From the NCBI GenBank assembly GCA_037178975.1, contig JASJZH010000001.1:1798001-1862000 (forward strand): a DNA stretch of 64,000 nt, in the 5' to 3' direction. Position numbers and translations under genes: made by a program. The number at the start of each line of letters is the position of its first letter. Within the stretch, counting starts at the first letter, position 1. Below, one piece after another: positions 20,621 through 29,513 of this stretch. The notes beneath the pieces are model-generated. The model searched no databases. It worked only from the letters and a program-made list of their open reading frames with translations, and had not been told where the DNA came from. The DNA is from Oscheius tipulae (Eukaryota; Nematoda; Chromadorea; Rhabditida; Rhabditidae).

Positions 20621-20676
20621 CTCTACCAAAGCAGGGTCGGAAGCATTTGAATACCTCAAACTTGGGTAATTAAACC
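20621..20676 (-). ncRNA. sls-1: SL1 RNA gene, copy 2, 3'-truncated
   Basis: Minus strand: leader 20676-20655 is intact and followed by GTATTC, and the body runs through CCGACCCTGCTTTGGTAGAG, then ends at the inverted repeat. The Sm site and 3' hairpin are missing. The PSE-like element (CGTACCATCTCGTCTCCCAG) is intact at the standard spacing of 48 nt. Without an Sm site the transcript should not assemble into an snRNP: a pseudogene with a live-looking promoter. Confidence 0.88.
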
Positions 20677-20836
20677 AACGATCATGTCCCTTCCTTTGTG
20701 ATATGAATGGCTGGGAGACGAGATGGTACGGTAGAGGTCAGAAGAAACGGACAGCAGAAGAACTGTTACCGTCCTTTCTCTACCACCTATCAGTTACAAT
20801 GAATGTTTATTGCCAAGAGTACAGTATCACAGTTTC

Positions 20837-21081
20837 TTATTTTCTCTCAGGAATGCAGCAATGCTGTCCGGAGAGACAGCCAGTGTCCCAGAAGACCGAA
20901 TCCTCTTCCTGAGGACAGGCGCCATTACGACCTAAAATTTCGATTCTAAACTCTTCACTTAAGACAACCTACAGTATCCATGTCTCCCAGGGTATCCCTG
21001 TGCTTGACAGCTGACAGCCTCAGAGACAGCGACCATAGCCATGGCCAGAACGAAGAAGAGGAAGAGAACACGAGAGCACAT
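20837..21081 (-). CDS. Defensin-like secreted peptide, copy D1 (67 aa)
   Basis: Exon 1 21081-20973 encodes a signal peptide (MCSRVLFLFFVLAMAMVAVS) and the start of the mature peptide (CQAQGYPGRHGY). A 41-nt intron splits the second cysteine codon. Exon 2 20931-20837 gives RNGACPQEEDSVFWDTGC and CCIP. Cysteine pattern: C-x11-C-x4-C-x12-C-x5-CC, the six-cysteine order of beta-defensins (C-C-C-C-CC) with a Gly before the fourth cysteine. Upstream a conserved ACTATAAAACTAGGC gives a TATA-like box; an AATAAA-like signal follows. Inference: secreted antimicrobial or signalling peptide; homology to defensins is by cysteine spacing only. It lies between SL1 copies 3 and 2, all on the same strand. Confidence 0.82.
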
Positions 21082-21394
21082 ATTTGAGTGATTAGCAATG
21101 AAGCCTAATTTTTGGGAGGATCACGCCTAGTTTTATAGTAAATCTGGTCAAACAGTCCAGGGTCCAAAAAACAACCGCGTCCTGTTTACTTAGAGCTAAG
21201 ATTAAAGAGAGCAATGACGTGCCATGGAGCTGAACAATGGCCTGACTAACGGTTAGCCATCATGGAAAATAGAATAGACCAAGCGATTCCCTTGTCCTGA
21301 TTGTCGAGGTTTATCTCTCGACAAAACTGGAAGAAATTTCCCCTGTTAGAATACCTCTTTTCTTTGTTTCTACCTCGAAGTAAAGACTGCTTGG

Positions 21395-21496
21395 TGCCTT
21401 CCCAGCGGAGGGAAGGGTGTTCCAAAATTTCTTTCAACCTCTACATGAGCGCAGGGTCGGAAGCATTTGAATACCTCAAACTTGGGTAATTAAACC
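21395..21496 (-). ncRNA. sls-1: SL1 spliced-leader RNA gene, copy 3
   Basis: Minus strand: leader 21496-21475 exact, GTATTC donor, Sm site AAATTTTGGAAC, terminal hairpin CCTTCCC-TCCGCT-GGGAAGG. The internal region differs slightly from the consensus (GCGCTCATG in place of GCTTTGG). PSE-like CGTACCATCTCCTC at the standard 48-nt spacing. Its downstream flank, shared with copies 6 and 8 (AAGCAGTCTTTACTTCGAGG), runs directly into the upstream region of D1. Confidence 0.92.
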
Positions 21497-21779
21497 GACC
21501 ATTCTGCCCACTGCTGGGTTATCAGAAAGTCTGTATGAGGAGATGGTACGGCAAAGGCAGAGAGAGTCTGGGTTAGAGACGGAGAGAAACCACTGGCTGA
21601 CTGACAAGACAGTTCAGGCGTCATTTCTGGCACGAAGAGGATTTTGTTAGATGATGTTTATAGCCAAGAGACGACGTCTACGAGGGTATGCCAGTTGTGG
21701 TTCCATCGCTTTCGGTCTGAGGACAAAAGCGTCGAAGATGAGCCAAGGTCAGGTCGACCAGCCAGCAACTTGAAAAGGT

Positions 21780-22135
21780 TGCCATTGCACTTCGTCAGAA
21801 ACGGCCGCTGAAGTCGAAGATCATCCTGCAGTTGGACAACGCGCGCCCCCATGTTGCAAAACTCACACCTGGGTTGGGAGATTTACCCTATTCTCCTTAC
21901 AGCCCGGACCTTGCCCCTTCTGACTATTATCTGTTCCGAACTCTCAACAACAAGATTGGAGGACAACATTTCGATTTCGACGACGCACTCAATACCTAGT
22001 TGACAAACTCTTCGCGTCGAAACCCAAGGTGTTCTACGAGCGTGGCATCCGTCAGCTACCCGGGAAATGAGCAGACATGGTACATCATAATGGTGATTAC
22101 AAAAGACCTATTAGCACGTATTGTTTTCTGCTCGA
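21780..22135 (+). mobile_element. mariner transposase fragment, left arm of palindrome
   Basis: The plus strand still encodes LQLDNARPHVAKLTPGL, LPYSPYSPDLAPSDYYLF and RTLNNKIGGQHFDFDDAL, the second and third catalytic motifs of mariner transposases, before frame loss; the 5' half is absent. Its 3' end is repeated in inverted orientation at 23060-23360. Confidence 0.85.
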
Positions 22136-22157
22136 GAAAATATGCCCCCAAATAGGC

Positions 22158-22325
22158 TATAAGCGTTAGTCACAAATTTTGGCGGTGTCCGTTCGTCTGT
22201 CTGTCATGATGTCCGCACAATTGCAGGTCAATGCTAATTTGCAAAAAAGCTGACAAAAGTTCATTTTCTAACTATCGTGAGAAAATGAACTTTTGTCAGC
22301 TTTTTTTTTGTGACTAACGCTTATA
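22158..22325. mobile_element. MITE, copy A
   Basis: Terminal inverted repeats TATAAGCGTTAGTCACAAA and complement bound 168 bp with no ORF; the interior adds a long AGCTGACAAAAGTTCATTTTC hairpin. Partial copies lie at 22395-22500 and 22927-23035. Confidence 0.8.
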
Positions 22326-22394
22326 AGGCATCCCTAACAACAGGTCTTATCAGGCCCACAGTTGACTTGACTCCTTGTCTCTTATCATGAATTT

Positions 22395-22500
22395 TTGAAT
22401 AGTCAGCTTTTTTTGGATATTAGCATAGACAGGCAATTATGCGGACATCATGACAGACAGATGAACGAACACCGCCAAAATTTGTGACTAACGCTTATAG
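22395..22500. repeat. MITE, partial copy B
   Basis: Shares GCGGACATCATGACAGACAG, ACACCGCCAAAATTTGTGAC and the TAACGCTTATA end with copy A (inverted). The other terminus is missing. Confidence 0.75.
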
Positions 22501-22559
22501 TTTTTGGGGGCATATTTTCTCGAACAGAAAACAATACGTGCTAATAGGTCTAATTCCAG

Positions 22560-22917
22560 ATACAACGGTGGAATGTTCCCTGTAGCTCCAATACACATCG
22601 ATGACGATGAACCTCGAGGTAAGCTTAGTCTATGGGAAAAACAGAATCATAAAAGGAAAAGCAGAAGAAGGGTAGCTTCTCACTGCTTTGAGATTTTGGC
22701 GTAGTCTTATAGCTGTAGACACACAGAGCCGATCAAACTACACAGAGATCATTTAGAAGACAGCGATGCAACAGTTCCTACGATTCTACAGGAGGGTCGA
22801 CAACAAGTTTATGTACCCGACATCGCCACCCCTTCGGAACAACTTCTGGCTGCTGGAAACCATCCAATCCAGGTGGTACCTCTACCGGTTCGTTCAGTGA
22901 CAGGGCAATTAAGTTAA
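22560..22917 (+). pseudogene. Captured spliced gene fragment inside transposon palindrome
   Basis: Two exon-like blocks join in phase: 22560-22618 (TTCCAG acceptor before, GAG/GTAAGC donor after) and 22727-22917 (ACACAG acceptor, ends in TAA). The joined frame encodes about 82 aa including YNGGMFPVAPIHIDDDEPR and, in the second block, HRDHLEDSDATVPTILQEG, VYVPDIATPSEQLLAAG and NHPIQVVPLPV. The composition is protein-like and unlike the flanking transposon DNA. I do not recognise the parent gene. It is flanked by MITE and mariner inverted repeats. Alternatively it is a real gene end into which transposons inserted. Confidence 0.5.
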
Positions 22918-22926
22918 TGAACTTGC

Positions 22927-23035
22927 TAATGAACTTTTGTCAGGTTTTTTGCAAATTAGCTTTGACCTGCAATTGTGCGGACATCATGACAGACAGACGA
23001 ACGGACACCGCCACAATTTGTGACTAACGCTTATA
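22927..23035. repeat. MITE, partial copy C
   Basis: Same terminal block as copies A and B (ACAATTTGTGACTAACGCTT), preceded by TTTTGTCAGG and TTTTTTGCAAATTAGC. Confidence 0.75.
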
Positions 23036-23059
23036 GCCTATTGGGGACATACTGTCTCG

Positions 23060-23360
23060 AACAGAAAACAATACGTGCTAATAGGTCTTGTAATCACCAT
23101 TATGATGTACCATGTCTGCCCATTTCACGGGTAGCTTACGGATGCCACGCTCGTAGAACACCTTAGGTTTCGACGCGAAGAGTTTGTCAACTAGGTAGTG
23201 CGTCGTCCAAATCGACCTCCAATCTCGTTGTTGAGAGTCCGGAACAGATAATAGTCAGAAGGGGCAAGGTCCGGGCTGTAAGGAGAATAGGGTAAATCTC
23301 CCAACCCAGGTGTGAGTTTTGCAACATGGGGGCGCGCGTTGTCCATCTGCAGGATGGCTG
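23060..23360 (-). mobile_element. mariner transposase fragment, right arm of palindrome
   Basis: Reverse complement of the DNA at about 21,820-22,135, including the codons for SPDLAPSDYYLF read on the minus strand. A shared non-transposase linker (GACCTATTAGCACGTATTG) joins both mariner arms to the MITE units, so the whole 21.8-23.4 kb block is a large imperfect palindrome. Confidence 0.85.
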
Positions 23361-23370
23361 ACGATGTCGA

Positions 23371-23900
23371 GAGAAAAGACAGTGGCAGATTTACAGGTGG
23401 CCGGAAGGCTCTCGTAAGACGCTCAAGTACTCAAGCTATGAGAGTCGATCGTGTAAGCTGCTGAACTGTCTGACGAAATGAGAGCCTGTGTTCAAGAAAC
23501 GTGCCGCCTTCGAAATACGAAAACATTCCTTGTTAAACGGTTTATACCCGATTTTTTTTCTCTGGATTTCGACCTGTCATTACAGGACAATCCACCATTC
23601 GTCCTGTCAAGATCTGTCATGACATGTCAAGTTTCATAAAAAAAAACGAGTGACATGACTTATCCATGTCTGTGCTATACGACTGTGACTTTTCCAGTAG
23701 CTTCGAGTCAGTGCATAGTCACTCTCACAGAGTTCTTGAGCAGCTTTAGGCATTCTTCGCACTTTGAGCAGTCCATATGGGGCAATTCGTCTATGAGCAG
23801 CGATCGTTTTGTCAAGATCCATGATCTGGAAAAGAAGGATTGAAATTGAGAGAAATTGAGGCTGAGAGTCTTTCAAGAATTTACGTTAGCGATTCATAAT
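23371..23900 (+). repeat. Older repeat C, uninterrupted copy
   Basis: Contains, without interruption, the sequences that flank the RTE-like element at 16761-16952 and 20018-20300. It serves as the empty-site reference for that insertion. No ORF supported. Confidence 0.75.
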
Positions 23901-24258
23901 CAAAAACCAGCAGGATGTATCTGTCAGCTTATCGCACTGCCTCCCTGTCCCCAGCTACCATCTCAGAAGCGAAAGGGGTCTCAATTGAACTACAAAAGCT
24001 TCGAATTTTTTTGGTAGGAGTCGGGATAGAGGCTCTCTCTCCCCCATCAAAACTATGAAAGCGCGATGGTGTCTGTGGTTGACTATGTTCCTGTTTGTCA
24101 GAGGCCATGAAGTAAAAAATGGCAAGTCAAGAGTTATTGAGGATTTAGTTCAGAAGTCAGTTACGAGGGAAAAGCTCAACTAGAACTGAAGGCCAACCGA
24201 CTGCGAAGCTTTATATATATATCAGGTAAGTTCAATGTTTATTACCAAATGTACAGTA

Positions 24259-24512
24259 TCACAGTTCCTTTTTTTCCTTCGGAATGCAGCAATGCTGTCC
24301 AGAGCGACAGCCAGTGTCCCAGAATACCGAATCCTCTTCCTGAGGACAGGCGCCATTACGACCTAAAATTTCGATTCTACACTCTTGACTTAAGACAACC
24401 TACAGTATCCTCTTCTTTCAGCGTATCCCTGTTCTTGACAGCTGACAGCTTCAGAGACGGTGACCATAGTCATTGCCAGAACGAAGAAGAGAAAGAGAAC
24501 AGGAGAGCACAT
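24259..24512 (-). CDS. Defensin-like secreted peptide, copy D2
   Basis: Exon 1 24512-24404 (MCSPVLFLFFVLAMTMVTVS signal peptide, then CQEQGYAERRGY), 41-nt intron, exon 2 24362-24259 (RNGACPQEEDSVFWDTGC, SGQH, CCIPKEKKEL). All six cysteines and their spacing are retained. The C-terminus is four residues longer than D1 because the stop is shifted. Same TATA-like TTTATAGT region (reverse complement) upstream. No intact SL1 gene is adjacent, but a PSE-like CACGGTCTCGTC lies at about 24,825-24,836 on the same strand. Confidence 0.8.
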
Positions 24513-24779
24513 TTTTGAGTGATTAGCAGGAAAGCTTAAAGAATTGGGGAAGGTGCCTAATTTTATAGTAAATCTGGTCAAACAATCCTGTCATGACGGG
24601 AGCAAAACAGAAAACAACTGGGTGCTGTTTACTTAGAGCTAAGATTAACAAGAGCAATGCCGCCCCAAGGAGCAGAACAATGACCTGACTAACGGTTAAT
24701 CATCATGGAAAATAGAATTACGACAGATCTCATAACGAATGTTTTCGAGATTCTGTTGGCTTGTCACCCCTATAGGTTC

Positions 24780-25345
24780 TGTAGGGACACTTATTGGTAA
24801 CATTACCGAGCCTATACGGGTGTGACGAGACCGTGCGGGAGAGACCTGCTCCGATATCCTCAAAGTATATGGGCGTTTGTCTATCCTGCTACCGAGACTG
24901 TGGGGGTCTGAATTTGTCTGGCTACCAAGGGAGTACGGGTAGAGACTCATTTGACTACTGATTATGAGAGAGATTACCTCTCCTCAAAATATATGGCGGT
25001 GTAGCTGATGCCTTCCGGTCGAGTTGATAGGGAGAATCTTTCCCTGGATACCATGACTGAGAACTGCACATTCTGCCGAGACTGAATGGGCTGGATTTTG
25101 TCTGGCCTCCGAGACGGTAGGCACTTTGGCTGCCGCAACAGTACGAAAGAGAATTTCAAGGTGATACATGGTATCTTCATCTAGCTACCGAAACAAAAAG
25201 TGAGATTTTGTCCAGCTGCGATAAGAACTTCTACTGCCTTGGGAGGCAGTAACAATCTTCCGAAATAAAGAGACGGTACAGGGCAGAACTCCCACCCCGG
25301 AGAGCCCAAGACTATCGAGACGGTACGGGAGAGACTTCCTCTTCA
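24780..25345 (-). repeat. Diverged tandem and PSE-like repeats
   Basis: On the minus strand, units built around TTTGTCTGGCTACCGAGAC recur irregularly, and CCCGTACCGTCTCG (about 25,312-25,325) and CCCGCACGGTCTCG (about 24,826-24,839) resemble the SL1 PSE. Blocks are shared with 36970-37140 and 37985-38130 upstream of defensin-like copies D3 and D4. A small hairpin ACTGCCT-CCCA-AGGCAGT lies near 25,225-25,245. No SL leader follows. Confidence 0.5.
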
Positions 25346-27332
25346 GCCCCCTCCAGCTCAGAAAATGGCATAGTAGCCGGCTTCCACAAGCCTCTTTTTG
25401 CTCCCACCAAAGATCCAGCTCGATCCCGTTCACACTGATCCTTGCCTCTCATGTGGCTACTCTCTCCCATAGTCCGGTTTGTGCCATGAACGCCTGGCGC
25501 CTCTCTGTACAGTTTCTCTTTCCGTGGCAGGCCAATTTGCATACTGTGTGGCTGGTTTATACTGACCAGTCCCTCTCTCGCTCAAATCCCCTCGTTTTGG
25601 CCGAAAATTAGATGTTTTCAACTCCTCGACCTTCCCTCTCTCTACTACAATGACTGGCCAGCCTTGACACCGGACACAGACGCGCAAAAATGATTGGGCG
25701 ACAGAGTCGGCTGGATTGGAGGGGGAATTCAGTAGAGAATTGGGATTCCAGGAAAAATCGTTATTTTGTGAGCTTTCAAGCATTTGTTGTTTCTGATAGA
25801 AGCTTTTTGTTGTAGGTGTATCCTAACTTGACTCACACCTTTCTGTTACAAGACAACATTCTCGGACTTTGCAATGTACTGCAAAGCTATAGCGCTTATT
25901 CTGTTCTACAACTTTGCAAAACATCAAAACTATGAAATATGCTGCCTTGGACCCTGACAGTCCTTTGAACAGAGTATCGTGGAGATGTTAGCTTCACACC
26001 AAAACCGAGGGGCCAAAATGGCCTGTTTGGTTACTATGGAAAAGGTCCCGGTTTCCCACCGATTCAAACGTTGTTTTTGCTCCAGTTCCAAGCCCTGAAG
26101 AGCTTATATTAGAGTCACTGTTTCTCTAAATGGAGCCAAGAAGGGCTCCTACAGCGTCCTCGAATGACCTAAATCGTGTGCCCGAAGGCCAAGGCCATGT
26201 TCAGCGGACGGTTCGAGCGCCGGGCGACAGCGGACTGCCGCCAGCCGGAGATCGGACCCGAACCAGCCAGCCGTTGAATCCTCTCACTCCGGCAGCTGTT
26301 TCAAAATTTTCACTCCCTTTTTCCTTTCATTTTCTCCAAAACTTTCTCCCTGACTCTCGTCTTGCTATTGCCTTAGGTCAGTTCAGCACATTACCAAATG
26401 CTCCCATGCTTTCCAATACAGTACCAGAGAGACAGAACATTTTCTCGGAGTCTCTCTCGTCAATGTCATTCTCTTGCTCGATCCTTTAAGTTCTCTTCAT
26501 TTGCACTTTTCACCCCACTCGGTCATCTTCTTCCTTTTCTTCTCGAGAGATTTCCGCCAAGGTTACTGTAGTTTGCTGCTCAATGCCATTTTACAAAAGG
26601 AGAACATCTCTTTAATGTTTCGAAATTGACTAAACCCTCTGTCTCTCAATTGCTCTGTCTCTCTCTCTTTCTGTCTATCTGTCTCTGTCTCTCTCTGTCT
26701 CTTTGGCTCTCTCTGTCCCTCTCTATCTCTCTGTGTCTCTCTGTCTCTCTGTTCTTATGACTTTCTTTTTGCCCACTTGCAGTATGTCTCATTATCTTAT
26801 CGACTATCCACAAGTATGTACTCTCTCTACCGATGATTTCTCTCTCATTACATGTCTCTCGCGCTCCTAGCGCTCCCGGTGAAGGGATGTCCTTGCACTC
26901 TCGCCCATGTACCAGCCGGTACCTCTTCTCTCCCGCACATAGTCGAGGCCGAAGGTGACAGCCGTAAACAACAATCGGGGGAAGAGCGAGAGCTACGGTA
27001 CGGCAATATCCAGCCTTCTCTTTCTCGAGATATTGTAGATAGGGACATTTTGGGGGAGAAACTTTTCTCCCAAAAGAGACATGTCTACTAAATGACCTCT
27101 CGTGAAAGTTCAAGTGGACGCGGGGAGAAGCAGACAGGCTATGGGGAGAGAAACTCCCGGATTTCACTAAAAGCGACTGGAACGAGCGTGAGAAAGAACC
27201 GGAGTTCAATAGGGTGAAACAGAGAGACAGAGAGACATTGATACAGTGAGACAGAGACAAGACAGAGGGAGAGATAAACAGAGATACAGTGAGACAGAGA
27301 GAGCCTTTATAACCCTAGTACTCATTATCCTC

Positions 27333-27336
<4 letters not shown>

Positions 27337-27397
<61 letters not shown>
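27337..27397. repeat. (CT)n microsatellite
   Basis: About 30 uninterrupted CT dinucleotides. Confidence 0.97.
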
Positions 27398-27403
<6 letters not shown>

Positions 27404-28437
27404 CCGGACCCTGCTTGTCGAAAGGCCGACTAGCTAATCGCACTTTTCACAAAAGACGCCCGAGCGCCTTCGATGGAGAGGTCCAAAGCCCAGGATTTCG
27501 ATCCTCTCATTGACGAGAGAGAAGAGACGAGATCTATCTTTCTCTTCCCTTCAAGACAAGCCAAAAACAGCTCGCCCTCGACCGGTTCATGCGCAGCAGC
27601 GGCTACAGTGACGAGCCATCGCTGCGCTGCCCGCTCGTGCCGTTCGGTGCTGGGCACTACTGGACCGAGTGGTGGTCGATGGCAAAAATTTGTAGGAGAA
27701 AGAGAGAATGTCGATAAAGAAAGATGCGGGGAACTGGAAAAGTTAGGATGGACTAGTGTCTCTTGTTCAATGTCTCTTTGTTTCCCAGATGCTTCATGTC
27801 TCTCTGCCACTCTGTCTCTCTGTTTCTTTGTATCTTTGTTTATCTCTCCCTCTGTCTTGCTGTTTCTCTGTCTCTCTGTCTCTCTGCCTTTCTGTCTCTC
27901 TACCCCATTTCACTCCCGCTCACTGGCAGCTAATGTCCTTCTTTCTCCGATCCCTTCTCCCGATCCGTCCAGTTATCTATCCCCCTTCTCCCGACTCCAA
28001 CTCTCCCCGTAGTCGAAAACAGCTCCATTATGTCCACTTGGGGGAGAGAGGGGGGATCGAAGGGACCGAGAGAGATGGACGAGTTTGACCGCATGAAGCT
28101 GCCGACTGTGTTCCGCCGCGGGCGCAAGCGTAAGCCAAGCCCTTTCGCCACCACCACGTTCCGGCTTCGTGGTTTTCCAATTCCAAAGGTGACGACCGGA
28201 CACACACGCTCGTTCCCATCGGAACCGTCCTCTCTCTGCACTCTCACCGCCACTCTCCCTTTTCAATGACCAGTCTTTTTATGGACAGGCTGGGGGCAGA
28301 GTTGAGAATGAGGTTTCGCGCAGTTCGAATCCTGCAGTTTTTTTCTTCAACTCTACTGTTTTCCAATGTGCTTTTTCCCAAGCTGTCACGATGCTTAAGG
28401 CTTGCCATACCCTTCTTTTCTGTCGCGCGGCTTGCCA

Positions 28438-28505
28438 TTGTGATCAAGTGGTTAACGCGCTCGCCTCTCATTTAAACCACCAGGGTTGGGTTCGCAGCCT
28501 CTGCA
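28438..28505 (+). repeat. tRNA-derived remnant
   Basis: An A-box-like GTGATCAAGTGGTTAACGCG and a B-box-like GGGTTCGCAGCC at tRNA spacing, but no pairing acceptor stem. Probably a SINE or tRNA pseudogene. Confidence 0.4.
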
Positions 28506-29119
28506 CTTCTTTTTGTTTCCTATTCCCCACCAGTTTTCCACGTCTCCTGTCCTGTTGTCCAGCCAGAAGAGTTTCCCTTTCGCTCCATTTCGTCTCCCTC
28601 TCGCTTCTGCCTCTCTTATCGCCCTGTATGGGTATATGGAAAGTCCCCGTGCTGTCCATCCAAAGACGACCCCTTGCTTGGCCCTTTTTCGGAGAATCTC
28701 CCCCTCTGTACCCTCTCATGCTCGATTTTTACGAGAGAGGCGATGGCTGTAGAAATCTCGTCTTCCAATCCCGGTCTCTCCTTTCTCGCCACGCGCCGGA
28801 CAAGCTTGTTCCTTCTCGTCGTCGCGGGCCCTCTAGCCCTTTTCCCAATGGCTAATTGCCCTTTTCGTACAATCCCGCGGATTACTGTACTTTTAAGAAT
28901 TTTAAAACTTTTACTTTCGTTTCGTCTTCTTCCCGCTTCGAAGAAAGGCTTCTCTACCTGCTTATCGTGTTCTTTTCATCGCCCTCGCTATCTGGGGGTC
29001 CTCTCAGTGCTTATTTCAATGATACCGGCCCGGGAGGAGCCGGGTGCAGGATTTTTGAGAGGATGACACATAAATACACTTTGTTTGTATACTACAAACA
29101 CAAAAACAAAAAGTTCTTG

Positions 29120-29195
29120 GGAGGCGGAATCGAACCTATGACCTGTCTGTACTCAGGCTATTCGCTTTTCCATTCGGCGATTGATGCAAGGCCCG
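29120..29195 (-). repeat. tRNA-derived remnant
   Basis: On the minus strand a B-box AGGTTCGATTCC and an A-box-like CGCCGAATGGAAAAGCG are present; the acceptor stem does not pair. Confidence 0.4.
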
Positions 29196-29477
29196 GGAAA
29201 GTTTTGGGATGATGAAAGAATAGGATTATTGTGATTATGTTTACTGTTTTCCACGTTTTCGGGTACAAGAACGAATTTTCGAGGCTTACAATGTTCTGCA
29301 AAGTTATACAATTTTGTCTGCTCTTCAACTTTATAAAACATACCTAATTGCCAAAATGCTGTTTCAGAGCCGAACAACAACCTTTTAAAATAACCTTTTT
29401 AGTTTAACTTTCCCTTTCAAAAGTTTGCCTTCTCTCTACTTCTCCCCCTCTTCTCTTATCTCATTTTTCGTCATTTT

Positions 29478-29496
29478 ATGCTATTGTTTTTTCCAG
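29478..29496 (+). promoter_or_regulatory. Trans-splice acceptor of Blimp-1
   Basis: TTTTATGCTATTGTTTTTTCCAG ends 17 nt before the Blimp-1 ATG (polypyrimidine tract then CCAG). No upstream coding exon is required by frame. Confidence 0.5.
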
Positions 29497-29513
29497 AAAC
29501 AAGCCGAAATCAA

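Larger units (their letters stand above)
25346..29495. other. Gene-free region with simple repeats upstream of Blimp-1
   Basis: Several open frames exist on both strands, but they are mostly low-complexity readings of TCTCTG/CAGAGA tracts (26,641-26,760; 27,220-27,300; 27,767-27,900). A short frame at 26,130 shares the phrase APTASSN with the first Blimp-1 exon and might be an alternative 5' exon; unsupported otherwise. tRNA-like remnants lie at 28,441 and 29,125. Confidence 0.45.

Noticed and set aside
26852-27260. Open frames of 79 to 204 codons on both strands around 27 kb
   Set aside because: They are readings of CAGAGA/TCTCTG simple repeats with no domain or splice support.
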